Source: Paragordius varius
Taxonomy: Eukaryota > Nematomorpha
Assembly (NCBI GenBank): GCA_964247055.1
Contig: OZ176051.1
Span: 7,626,001 to 7,690,000, forward strand
Length of the DNA: 64,000 nt
Direction of reading: 5' to 3'
Part shown: positions 49,736 to 62,600 of the stretch, piece after piece
Numbering within the stretch: position 1 is the stretch's first letter
Layout of the letters: each line of letters begins with the position of its first letter
Made by a program: the position numbers and the translations under genes
The notes under the pieces: generated by a model
The model's database searches: none
Told to the model about the DNA's origin: nothing
The model's input: only the letters and a program-made list of their open reading frames with translations

Positions 49736-50727
49736 CAAACAAATTAATGTTGTAAGGTAATGTGACCAGATTGGCTGTTTTTCGCAGTACTGTACTTTCA
49801 GAAAAAAACTGCTACTCTACTGCGCCCACTTTTGTACTGCTTTTTGAAATTAAAAAAAATAAATATTTATCAATACATATTAATTTTTTTGTAGAAATAA
49901 ACCCATAATGGGTCATATTGCGGTAAAAAACTTTGATTGGTCTTTTTTTAATTGGTTAATAAATTTTTTCAGCTCAAATTATACATAAAATTGGATTTAT
50001 CAGTCAAACCGCTTATGATTGCAGCTTTCGCGCAGTGGCGAAACTATAAACTAGGACTCCACCGTAAGATTCAGGCTAATGGCTCTTTCACTCAGGGCTT
50101 CCACAAAAAGAGTTGCCTCAAAATTTAAAATTAACAAAATTAAATTATGAGATTTTAATAAATGTTTGATTCTGAAAGTTCATTTTTTGTTATAATTACA
50201 AACGGAAAATTATATAAACATATTATTTAAAATTTATTATATATGGCATATGATTTCGAAATAACCTGCTTCATATTAAAAATTAACAGTTTTTTCCGTT
50301 TATACTCATTAGGTTGGAGGTATGATATATCTTGTTTTTTTCCTAAACTTTAATTTTTATTAGTTTTCTTATTTTTTGCACAAACAAATTTGAGATATTT
50401 TGCCCGAAGCGTATTTGAAACTATTTTGAAGCATGATGGAAACGGTATAACGCTTTAAGATATAAAATCTTTTCAAAATCGATGATGTTTAACATTTAAA
50501 GGTTAAGAATTTTAAATTTCAGTAAAAAAACTCAATAATTTTGAGTGAAAAAACGAATAGCGTTATCGAATTATATATATAAAAAGTTATAACATCTCAA
50601 CCGCTTATATCGTTTTCATCATGCTGAAAATAGTATGAAGTACGCTTCAATAAAATTTTGTTATAAATTAATTTTTGAAAGTATGCATTAAAAATATATT
50701 TAGTTATCAAAATTTATCATATATTTA

Positions 50728-51060
50728 ACACTTGGATACAACACATTCTTTTTGTCCTTCGATTCAAATTGGGGTAGTTAAATACCCCAGGCCTGTTTAA
50801 AATTAAATTTTTTAAAATATATCTAAGGAATCAAAACCGTTGCAAAATCTTGCACTTATAACATTAATAAACCGAAATATATAAAAAATTACAAAAATAC
50901 TTGATATTACTTATTTTGAGCTAAAACCGAAAGGTAAAAATTAAGTCAATGTCGTGACATGCGTGCAATGGTAAAATTGCAATATAATACAAATTAAACA
51001 GCTTTTATTTGTATCAATGTTAGATAAAAACAGCTTTAAATTTACGCTGAATGTTAAATG
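50728..51060 (+). repeat. Dispersed repeat A, copy 3
   Basis: Begins TTTAACACTTGGAT and shares ATTCAAATTGGGGTAGTTAA, CCCAGGCCTGTTTAAAATT, TTGCACTTAT, AATAAACCGAAATAT, CCGAAAGGTAAAAATT and GTATCAATGTTAG with copy 4 at 53198. It ends where the foldback at 51057 starts. Confidence 0.82.
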
Positions 51061-51808
51061 AATCATATAAATACGGTTTCTATAAAATCTCAGTTCAAAA
51101 GATGACGTTTTTTTAAACACTTAAAAGCCAAAAATTTTTATGAAACTATAATAAAATAATTTATTTTAATTATTTACTAGCTAAACTCACCATTAAAATC
51201 TTAACATTCATATTTTATTCAGTAAAAAAAACTTCTATATCAAAATAAAACTAAGAAATATTGTTTTTTATTTTTTCATTTTTTGTCATCTGGTTTATGA
51301 GTATTTAAAAAATTTAATCTGTTCTTACATGAGTGGGAGTTATAAAGTATATAATTTTTGCATAATAGCATTTATAAGTAGTAAATATCAACCAACAATC
51401 CGTATAAATTCATTTAACAGGTTTGTTTTAACCCAAAATACTATTTTTTTGAGATATGTACGGATATTTGGTTAAATTTCTCTTGCTGTTAAATCCTATT
51501 TTTCTTAAATTATATACTTTATAACTCCCACTCATGTAATTCCAAAACAATACAGTTTAAATTTTTTATACGCTTATAAACCAGTAGACAAAAAATGAAA
51601 AAAAAAACCATATTTCTTAATTTTATTTTGATAAAGAAGTTTTTTTACTGAACAAAATATGAATGTTAACATATGAATAATGAGTTTAGCTAGTAAATAA
51701 TTAAAAAAATATTTTATTTTTGACTTTCAAGTGTGTTTAAAGAAAAAACGCCATCTTTCGAACTGAGATTTAATAGAAACCCTATTTATATGATTTTAGG
51801 TTATTTAT
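51057..51808. repeat. Foldback with arms of about 330 bp
   Basis: The left arm (51057-51390) and right arm (51480-51808) are reverse complements with good identity. Anchors are ATATAAATACGGTTTCTAT and its partner near 51780, AACTCAGTT/GAACTGAGATTT, TTTACTAGCTAAACTCA near 51176 with its partner near 51687, and ACATGAGTGGGAGTTATAAA near 51327 with its partner near 51525. The loop is about 90-100 bp. No coding capacity; a transcript could form a long hairpin. Confidence 0.85.
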
Positions 51809-52169
51809 ATATACAAAATATCTCCTAAAATGATAATCAATCATAATATCTCAATTTTTATCATTATTTTTTGAATTATTTTTAATTATCCATAATTTTC
51901 CCTTTTTGCCCAATTATGATTTTCTCATTTTCAAAAACTAGGTTGTTAACAAATAAAAATTTTTATGGCAAATGAATACGCTGGTCATAAGCTATCTCAT
52001 AAAAAAAATTGTTTTATTAAAAATTTTTTAGACAGTGATATATATTTAATCAGGATATTTTTTGTGGAAACTGTGTAATATACCACACCGATGGTGTAAA
52101 AACAGGCAAGGTATGTTTTAGTTTTGTACTGCGTCAAAGTTCAAAATATCTGGTTACATTATTGTAAGG

Positions 52170-53197
52170 GAGGAAAATTTTCTAATTACAACATTTTGTT
52201 ATTTGTACCAATACACAACTGTGTTGCCGATTCAACTATAACGTAATAGACCAGCATAAATGGGCATACTGTATTTAGAGCAATAAAGGTGGTTTTTGTA
52301 AATTACCGACCGATGTTCATAATAAAAATAAAGCCATTACATGATGTTAAATCATTCAGCCTATTCCTTACGGATGAGTTTAATAATTGTTTTTGAGGTA
52401 ACTATACACTACAATAACCTAAAAATTTGTTAAGAGCTTAAGGCAGTGGAAGTGCTATTTATGTGGATTGATTAAACTTTTTGATGTATTTTTTTGAGTA
52501 TGAGTGTCTCCAAATGTGTTAAACATATATGAAATTTTTATCGGTATTTAATGGTGCATGCTCTTAGGACAAATACGTATTTTAATGAATATCAAACGCA
52601 TAAGACGATAATTGAAACATTAATAAATAAATCATTAATATGGATAATACATTTTGGTCTGTGTTGTATTCATATATCTCGTGATAAGATATATTTTTAT
52701 AATAAAATGAACCATTAATGAGAGTCATGTCTCAAATATATTTTTCCAAATCAATTTTATTTTAAAAAGTCAATGATTCTGGTCGTGACCAGATTGGATC
52801 GGTAAAAGGGGGTTATAATCCCAACTTAATTGATAAATATGATTATGCTTATGTCATTTCATAATTTCCAGTATTAATAAACACGATTATTTTAATTTAT
52901 GAATGGATTTTTAAAAAAACTAAGCTAATTTTGATGTACTATTTCATGTTCGAGGTGTGTTAATAAATAAGTATAACGCAGGTCATTCCACAGAAGATGG
53001 CCCTTGCCCTTCCGAATTCCATTGATTGTGTCAGTGACACTTCGATCGCAGACTATGCAAATAATAATAGGTTATATATATATATAATCATTCTTATTTG
53101 CACCTTTGCAAAATTTGATTGATTTAGATAATATTCCATATCCTCGCTTGATTATATCAGTCCAACAGTGAAGGAAGTTAAAAAAATCATCTTTAAC
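52170..53197. other. Intergenic, nothing recognised
   Basis: A+T-rich spacer with a short (TA)n near 53075. No exon supported. Confidence 0.4.
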
Positions 53198-54730
53198 ATT
53201 TGGATGCCACACATTCATTTTAGTCCTTGAATTCAAATAGGGGTAGTTAATAACCCAGGCCTGTTTAAAATTAAATTCTTTAATAAATATGGAACGAATC
53301 TAAACTATGGCAAAATTTTGCACTTATATAACATTAATAAACCGAAATATATCATTTCATTCAAAAATACTTAATATTATTTTTTTTAATATAAACCGAA
53401 AGGTAAAAATTTAGTCAAGGGACATGTGTGCAATGGTAAAATTGAAAAAGAATACAAAATAAATCGCTTATTCTATTTCTATCAATGTTTGATGATGAAT
53501 AGAAAATTTAATCCTTAAAATTAAATGAATCTTTGACATAGAACTTTTTTCAAAACAAAATTTTGTTTAGATATTTTGGCATAATAGAAGCATAAATTTA
53601 AATTCGGAGCGTTTCCTTCTGTAGTTATCTTAACTCAAATTTAGTCTGGGGTATTTAGATACCCCAATTTAAATCAAAGTAATTAACAACTTTGTTTATG
53701 AATGGATGCTACTTATGAACGATGAGGACCGTTTAAAATGCATAAACGACAAGATAAGGGGTCAAATTATTAAATCCAATTCAGAAAAGGCATTATTAGG
53801 TATAATCAAGGTTTACTTAGATAACAAAATACATGAGATAACTAATGATATAAACAGGATTGATTCTAAATACCAAGAGGAAAAAATATCTTATGAATAT
53901 ATGATGAAATCTTTGAACGACATTAACAAACAAGTATGTTAGTTTTAATATATAGTTGGAAATGCATAATGCTGAAATACCAAATTTAAAAGATCAAAAA
54001 CAAATGCTATTTAATAAATTGAAAAAAATAATGAAAGATGAACAATTATTTTTGTATAATGAGAAAAAATAAATATATATGCGTATATCTAAATTATTAA
54101 TAATTGGATCCGAATTTTTTTTATGGTACCAAACCCAATAGCTGGCATTAAAAACGGTTTCAAAATTGTTTATATACTACAAGGCATGGTTACATTAATA
54201 AAATATAATTTTTTTATGACAAATTTAACACTCCATTGCCTTTTGGGAAGTTTTATGTCCAGGAGGTATTTAAAGTTTAAGATTCTAAATATTTATTTAT
54301 TAAGTAGAATTTAAAAAATATGTTTTTTGTTTTTTAGCCTTATAGCGCATTATATAAAAAAATTAAAAAAAAATGTAAAATAAAAAAAATCCTCACCAAA
54401 TATTTTTGCCATTTTTTTCTTTATTTAAGTCTCTAATAGAAAACGTAAATAATTAACTTTAAAAAGCTATCTGACTACATTTTACCATCAAAAACTTGAT
54501 ATATTTTAATTTTAATATTGGCTGTTTTTTCATTCCATTGTGTTTGAGCTGTTCAGACTTTAGAAGTCACAAAACTGTTAAAAATACAGGCTTTATTTTT
54601 TAATACATGGGAACAATGCTTGATAATTTGTAAAACTATAATTTATTTACAATTTGAGGGACATAAAATCACCCCAATATGTGAACTAGGATAAAAAAAG
54701 TGAAAAGATAATTCAGTATTCAAACATATC
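53198..54730 (+). repeat. Dispersed repeat A, copy 4, interrupted by a coiled-coil gene
   Basis: The left part 53198-53690 matches copies 1-3; the right part, about 54340-54710, matches 43570-43930. The gene at 53706-54072 and some flanking DNA sit between. The unit as a whole is thus either an element with an internal gene or a repeat into which the gene-bearing segment inserted. Confidence 0.65.
53706..54072 (+). CDS. Small coiled-coil protein with a 22-nt intron
   Basis: Not identified. Two exons, 53706-53933 and 53956-54072, joined across a GT...TATAG intron of exactly 22 nt, give 114 aa. Without splicing the frame ends one codon past the donor; with splicing it continues helical to the stop at 54072. 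The product is highly charged and helical throughout (DKIRGQIIKSNSEKALLGI, then ITNDINRIDSKYQEEK, MMKSLNDINKQLEMHNAEI, LFNKLKKIMKDEQLFLY) and likely one long coiled coil. The pattern around LNDINKQLE is loosely like the coiled coil of ZC4H2, but no zinc-finger exon was found, so I do not use that name. The start could be Met1 or Met4. It lies inside repeat A, which raises the question whether it is a host gene or element cargo. Confidence 0.6.
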
Positions 54731-55226
54731 AAATATGGCTATTAATAAAGAAAAAGAATTATTTTATGTTTTACGCCTTTTATTATAATTTTGCTGTAAT
54801 ACTAAGTAAATCACACGCAAACAACCATACAAGAACGTATAAGCATACACTTAAAAACTACTTTATGAGTTCACCGAAATTTTTGAATATATGATTGTGT
54901 TAGCCCCACCCGTATTGTCAGGCCTTGTGTTCAATTCCATAATAAAATTAGCGATTTTTGTTAGTTTCTACTTGTGAGCTTGACGATTTTTCGAATCAAT
55001 TTAATTTTGGTCATTTATATTTTAAAATGCGCAATCATAGTTATTTTTTAATATGCATTTGTTTTTAGGGTCATTTTTAGAAAAAATCGCATTGATCGAA
55101 AAAATACAAGTTTTTAGATATCCAGATGCTTGTCAGTATCGTTTATTGCCAAGTAAAAAAATGGATTTTTTAGAATATCTCTGGGACACTTAAAAAATTT
55201 GAGCACCCGTCACTTCTCTTTATCAC
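54731..55226. other. Intergenic, nothing recognised
   Basis: A+T-rich, no exon or repeat boundary identified. Confidence 0.4.
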
Positions 55227-55424
55227 CAGTGGCTTTCAAACCCTAACCCCAATAGTGATTTTTTAGGGCCCTGAATTATTTTTAAAATAATTTTATATAT
55301 TTCTTTTGAGTTATAATATCCGCAAATGTGTCAAACAGTTATAAATTTCTCTATTTTATGGTACACGGCCCTTGAGACAAGATAAATATTTTTTGCGGCC
55401 CTTTATTTTTGGTGAGTACCACTG
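55227..55424. mobile_element. Short hAT-type MITE (CAGTGG...CCACTG)
   Basis: About 198 bp with ends CAGTGGCTTTCAAAC and, reversed, CAGTGGTACTCACC, the common hAT terminus style. Internal GGGCCCTGAATTATT and CGGCCC motifs match the sequence at 63411-63535. Flanking 8-mers TTTATCAC and CTTTAAAC are only partly alike, so the target duplication is eroded. Confidence 0.7.
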
Positions 55425-57265
55425 CTTTAAACAAACAAAAGATAAGGCTTATGTAAAGGTCTTTCTTTCATAATGTTATTACATAAAATCAACCATATAT
55501 AAATTTTTTATCCTACATCATATCGGCAGTTATGAGTATAGAAATACTCAACTCCGTGTTTTACAAAGCTTTATTTATTACCAATCGTATTGGTTCTCTA
55601 GAAACATTTAATAATATAAAATATGGCTGATTCTATAAAAAATATATAGGAAATACTCATACTTTGCGCGGCGTATCTTTATGAAATCACATTCAGGCAA
55701 CTTTAAAAACGTATATCTTATCTTCAAAAATGGTCATATGAGAGGACGAGACTTTTGTGAATAAGATTTGTGGGTTAAAATTTGTATCTATCTAAATCGT
55801 GTTTTGTCGATTTCACGGAAAACGTATTAACTCATAAGAATTTAATTTATGGCCATTTATCATATTGAATCACTGGGTTTCTTGCTTCATAACTAGACCG
55901 CTAAACTCAGATTTTAATGCAGTTGTACGGATAACCTTTTAACACATTAACCAAGTATCTCCTTTAAATTTAATTGCTGATCATGTTCACTCTTGTGGCA
56001 GCGTCTCCCGTACAATCGACAGCAATCGTCTCTGGAAAAAAATAGTAAGTTTTCCACACTTGGAAATGAAATAGCTTCATTCTTAAAATTTAAAAAAAGC
56101 AATATTCCAGAAAAAGTGTAGGTTCAGTAAAAAAAATAATTATTTATTTTTAAATGATGGGCATATTATGATCGCGCCTTTTTTTTGAAGTAGGGATCCA
56201 ACCCCACCCTGAACAGGCCCATATAATATATCTGTCTTTTTAGAAAGGGTATAAAATATTATGAATTGGTATACTTTTTCCCTCTTGTAGCAAAACCATG
56301 GTTTTCACGCAATTTTTTACAGTCTTAACTATTTTATTATAAATGCGCCGATCATGGTCAAGCCACATTTTTTGATAAATTGGGAAAAAAATATAATTAA
56401 AAAAACTGCTCACAAAATTTAAGTAAAATTAATGCTGCCTAACAAATTTTTAGGTTTCTCCAAATTTTGGCATAACACTAGAAGAAAGTGTCAAAATAAA
56501 TAGTAAGTATATAGTTTTTTTACATTCCTATGATCCAATAAGATATCTAATGTTCATATATTTTTTTAATGCCGCTGTCCGTTTTTTAAATCAAAAAAGC
56601 GGCCCACGAACCATTTGTGTTGGATACCCGCTTCAAAGCCACTTACTTTGATAAAATAAAAAAAACGTCAAATTCTTCCGGCAATTTAGATAAAGTTTTT
56701 AGCAACTTTCAATTATCATCATAATAATTCTTAACCAACCAAATAATAATAAACCCGCTGCTTATCCTTATAAAATTAATAAATTGATATTTTATGCGTT
56801 TCATAGTACATGTAATATAAAAATATTTATTAAATTCACAAAATACTTTTGCTTCTCAAATGATGTAATGAATAATGATAATATAATAATAATGTGTAGC
56901 AATACAGGTTTATAAAAAAATTTAAGGTGTATATAAAACTGAGTTGCAGAATAACAAATATAAAATTTCTGTTTTAAATGCATACATAAACAGATTACTA
57001 CCAATAATAATATATATTGTATAATGATTTTCTTCGTATACCATATTGAATATGTAATAATTTAAGTATGTATGTATATAAATATACAAAAATATTGGTT
57101 TGTTTGATTTTATCCTTCCAAAATAATTTAATTGTTGTTTTACGGTTGGCTCAATACTTGGAGTTGGTGTATTTTATACATAATCTCCTAAACCCAAAAC
57201 TATTCTAAAAAATTTCCTAATGAGACACAAAATAAGATTATGTTTTTAAGTGTGTGTGTGCTATA
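55425..57265. other. Intergenic, nothing recognised
   Basis: A+T-rich region downstream of the kindlin gene (minus strand). No exon, RNA gene or clear element seen, apart from a few G+C-richer patches (for example about 56185-56220 and 56600-56640). Confidence 0.4.
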
Positions 57266-59631
57266 TTAGGCACAACATTCACCCGTAAGTTTATGGAAAA
57301 GAGTTTCATCCAAAGTTTGAACATTTTCTTCTTTGCTCCTCATTGAGGTAAATACATATCCACCAATAAATTCATGTATCACTTTACAATCCGTACTTGT
57401 GCAGTAAAAACAGAGTCTAATAAATGTAATAAATAAAATGAATGCTATGAGAAGCTAAAATTAATAAGGCGAAATAAAAAAAAGGGAATTCTTGTTTTCT
57501 TTTTAAATTATTGGTTTTTATCATTATTTTATTATTAATCCATTCAAAAATTTATATTGCATTCTGGATATAATTTAGTTTTATATACAAATTCGTAAGG
57601 AACGTTCTCGTTGACAATATTATAAATAGAAACGGTTTATGGCACATTCACAACAAAAAGTCATTATTATTTAGATTTTTGCCTTACTTTTCTGTATTTT
57701 TGTCGTCATTAGAGCTGTCACTAAGTTTTCGTGTTGCGATTCGATTGTTTGACACAAAGTTTAAGAGTGAAGGCGAATATTGACCGTTTTGTGAATCGTT
57801 AGATGGTGTGCTATCTTTGTTATGAGCCGTTTTGGGATCAACAAATTCAAGCATTACCATTTTTATTTCCCAATTTACTGACCAATTCTGTGCCATATTA
57901 GAAAATATAAAGAGATGATAAATCAAATATGAAAAATGTATATGAAATAGAGAACTAATATACTTTCATATTCGTAAATCGCCAACTTTTTACATGTTCT
58001 CCACTGTTCATGTCTATTTTGATGATTCGATTATGGGCAATGGCTAATAGTTCCTAAAAAAGGCGATTAATATTAGCAAACAATTTTTTAATTTATAAAG
58101 TAATTGAAAGATTATCTTTCTTATAAACGATAAAAAATCGTCTTTATTGGTATTAAAGTAAACGCGTCAAAATATATATAAATTTACTTATTTGGATAAT
58201 TTTAAAAGGACTTTTTTTATAATGTTTTATTATTTAAAGCAGTTGCATCATTAAAATCACTGTTAATTTATAATATGAAATATATTTTACTTCTTTTTTG
58301 GGTTGATTAGCAAATCGTACAGTGAAATAGGTGAAACCAAACTCCGGCAAAGCTTGCCAACTTCTGATATAGGCCATTTTAGCATCCATACTATTTAGAC
58401 TACATATGTTTGAATGGGCCTCAATAATTTTTCCATTGACCTGCATTATTTAACAAAGATACACTATATTGTGCCATATCAAATTAGATCAAAGATAGTT
58501 AAAAAAATAATAAATTTATTGTATCTATGTTCAAATTTTATAAATACTCTAAAAGTTATAATAGTAAGTACCATATTTTGTTTGTATTTCTTTAGAGTTC
58601 TTTTAGGTACGCATTCATCCAATCTAAATGTTTGCTTGGATGCTGTTCTAGAGGCAGATCCATCAGTACGAAACAGTGTGGAGAAACGATTCATTAAATT
58701 TGGTGTCGGCAGGGATATAGTATTGTTTTGATCTATGAGGATAATAAAAGACGTTTTAAAAAAATTAGTAAAATATAGAGTTATTTTTTGTTAAACTCAT
58801 TGATAAATGGCAAAAAATTTAATTTATTTTATCCATTGTCAGTAACCAAGAAAGTAAGAAAACGGCTTATAAACAGAAATAACAAACAAACTTTAAAGCT
58901 TTTTCATTCTGAGTTAACCAAATATATTTATGATCAAATAAGTTTTGGAGAGTTCTTATATTTGGACAAAAAATTATTTTCGAAAAAAGTAGCAAGAGTA
59001 CATGTTGTATACATGAAACAGAGCCATCATCTATACTATCTTGGCCAAGCACATCCCCATTCCTGCCATTAGATTGTGATTCAACACTACTAATGGTTGA
59101 CGTTTGTATCCGCAAAAAAGCTAAAATTGAACTCATTTCCGCTTTGAAAGTTTCCACATCGGAAATTCTGCCTTGTGAACTGGCTAAGCGACAAGCTGCC
59201 ATCCATTTAGCATATTGTTGTTCCTTTGAGAGAGATAAACACAAAAAATGTTAATTATAATACATGAAAAAGACATATTATTGAGTGAATATGGATGGAT
59301 CTTCCATAGTAAATATAATATAGTTTTTATTTATTTATTTAATAAACAATGTTTATAACATTATAAACAGTTATATTATTGTTTATACGGGGTGTCTTGT
59401 TTTTTAAAATGGTGAATAGGAAAAAAATGTGTATGGAATATTTTTTCGTTTTTTACTAAATTGTATTATTTAGCAGAAAAAAACACCAAAAATTCATATT
59501 TGTTCATATAAATTTGAAAATTTAATCCCTATCAGAAAATTAAAATACCCATATAATGCATATTCATATCATGCCCAATATTTTTTATCCATTTCATCAT
59601 TTAAATTAAATGTATAAAATAATTTTAAATG

Positions 59632-59683
<52 letters not shown>

Positions 59684-62600
59684 TGACCATTCATTTTGAT
59701 TTTTTACATATTTATATCATTAATACACCAATAAAACTTGAATATATAACTAGCATCTCAATAAATCAGAATATATCATTGATAATTTTAAAAACAATGA
59801 TTCAAAAATGTTAACTTACTGTTTCACACTTTAGCCAATATTCAATTATGCCTTTGGCTTGGGGTACCCGTATTTTTATAGCATACTTTTTGTGCGATAC
59901 ATTTACATCTGGTACAATTTCAGAACCTTTGAAAATATAAAAATTTAAAAATTAATAATACTTTGTATTAAAACCAATTATAATTTAAATAAATAATTAA
60001 AATAATTTAATAGATATACCCTTTAGGTCAATGACAAGAAGGGGTGGTTTGGTCGGATAACTATCATCATTTTCGTAACAAAATATACGAGCGTCCTTGT
60101 ACACGGTAAAATGCGTTTTGAAAGTTTTAATGGGAAACTTTTTGGGTCTAAGAACAAATTTAATATAAAACAATATTCCTTATAAAATAGATTGTTAACT
60201 ATGAATTATCCAAATTCGTTTGACATTATATAATTTACCGTTTATTTGTAAAAAACAGTCTGAGAATAAAAAATGACATGATTGTTTAAAACGTACTTAA
60301 ATAATTTCAGTTTATCCTTAATTTCCAAACTATTTCCATACATTCCCGTGCTCATAGTAATTCCAAGGTTTTGCAACATTGTTGTCGCAGTAGAATTGCT
60401 GGATGGGTTAGTAAAAACCTCATCATCCTCATTACCTGGCCCATTAGTTTTGTTAGGTAACGTCCCATTACCAGTTATGTGATTTTTATGTCCCGCATCT
60501 AATATCAAATACGCATATTTTACACAAATATTGAACAAAATCATGAAATAAAACTCAATAATCGAATAATTTGGGCGTGAAATACAAATCTGAATTGTTT
60601 CATTTTTTATGAGGAGTTATTTATCATCAGTCGAAATAAAAAAATAATCCAATAGTTGGAATGTATTAATTAAAATTATTAACCCAAAAATGTCACAATA
60701 TATAAAAAAAAATATTGAAACCTTTTCTAGCAAGAGTGTTGACTGTAGATTTAAGAGATTGCTGTAAAAAAGATGGTGTCTCTCCAGCCGCATACTCAAG
60801 CGATAATTGTAAATCATTTAGGGCTTCGTCAATGTCACCTGGCAAAAGGTAAACACAACATAAAACAATAAAATTGAGAATATCTGTAAACAATGATCTT
60901 TAATACAAACACAATTTTTCCCTAAGTTTTCTATTTTACAGCAATAAAAAAATAAATTTTATTAACAGATATTGCATCATATTTTCCATAAATTACCAAA
61001 AAAACTAAAAAAGAAAAAAAGGTAAAACCTAATGCAGAGGGATCAGCCAAAACATTTTTCTTAGTTTTAGCGATTAAGCGTGGAGATTTTGTGGAGGATT
61101 TGCTTGAGTTGTTGTTATTATTTGTGTAACCATTGTTAGCAGAGATGGCTGGAGTTGAAGTATCTGATCGTGTTGTATTTTGCGTTGAAGACTCTGACGA
61201 AAATTCATCCAAAAAATAAGTATTATTATTATTATCTGTCATATCGGTACCACCACCGTGCACATGTGAAAACCCATTTGGCAAGCGGTTCATATTGTTA
61301 GGGTTTATTGAATTACCAATAATAGAAGATTTGTAAGGAGGATTCGACTGTCCGTATTTATAGGATGTGGATGTCGTGTTTTGTGAATCACAAACTTGAG
61401 ATTGAAGCTAAACGCAAAATCAGAGAAAAAGCTTTGTAAAATATGGATAAAGCCTCTTTAAACCTATAATTTGGAATTTTTTAGTTTTACTTTTTTGTCT
61501 TTTTAAGTAAGTATACTGTGGGCATTATTCAATATTTATAGTTAAATTAATAAATATTTAAAGACAACATTTATTAATTAAACAGATATTGATGGTTATA
61601 AGGGTATTTAAATTGGTAATACTTACGTTTAAATTAAATTTTTGTCTACCTTCTTAGTTAATAAACTTATATATATATATATATATAACTTTCTGCTTAG
61701 CTTATTTTTAAGTTACCTGTAATGCGGCAAATAAGATAGCCTCCTCGTCGGTACAATCAACCGTTTCGTACAAAATGCAATTTTTAGCATGTTGGAAAAG
61801 TAAGTGAATGCGGTATTCATCCAACTATTTTTTGAACCACCAAAATTAATTATATAATGAAAAATAAAGTTAAATTTTTACAATAAAACATAAATAAAGT
61901 ATCTACCTTTGGATTTAAATCAAAGAAATTGTAAAATTTGAAGCGTAACATAATTATTTGGTCTTCCAATATGCCTTGTTCCATGAGAGACAGGGAGGAA
62001 TTTAACCAGCTAAAAACATAAAATAAATTTATAGATTTTTCAACATAGTTTATAAAATCAACACTTTATCAATCAAATATAGAATAATACGAATTATAAG
62101 CAGATAACTAAAATGAGTGCGCGGTTGGTTTGCCATATTTTTAAAAATTTTGTTTGTTTGAAATGGTTTAGAAAACAGTTCGATAATAACGTTTATTAAT
62201 TCTTAAATAATGTGCATTTTAACCAAAAAACTTTATGTAATAATTTGAGCACATTGCATATATTTTTTAGAAAAAAGAGTTTAAAATGAAATGCTTTCCG
62301 GGTTTAATCCTAATGTTTGGTCAAATGGTTTTTGTTACCATACCTTTATGATTTGAAGAAAGTAAAAACATTTAAATAAAAATATACATTAAAATATAAA
62401 ATAATATTAACTAAAACTTTTTTAACTGCTAATCATTAAAATATAATAACTATAATTTATTAAGTAAAAAACAATAATAATATAGGGGGGGGGGGGGGGG
62501 GCGTAATGAAAAAGGCTCTCACAAGTTTTATGTAAATTAATGTAATAAAAACAATAAAGCTTGATTTATAAATGGACTTAATAATATATGATACTTTTAC

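Larger units (their letters stand above)
49758..52161 (+). mobile_element. Non-autonomous hAT-like element, copy 2
   Basis: Inverted termini TAATGTGACCAGAT (49758) and, reversed, TAATGTAACCAGAT (to 52161) are flanked by a perfect 8-bp duplication TTGTAAGG (49750-49757 and 52162-52169). Subterminal GCAGTACTGTAC / GACGCAGTAC motifs occur at the two ends. It is homologous, in reverse, to 24959-29521 and lacks the hAT insertion seen there, but carries repeat A (50728) plus a foldback (51057-51808). No transposase. Confidence 0.9.

Noticed and set aside
58998-59013. Alternative kindlin donor CAACAT/GTACTC at 59001
   Set aside because: Leaves phase 0, but the next exon needs phase 1; the donor at 59012 keeps the frame.
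59629-59814. 61-codon frame with an Ile-Tyr run
   Set aside because: It is simply the translation of a (TA)n microsatellite in a kindlin intron.
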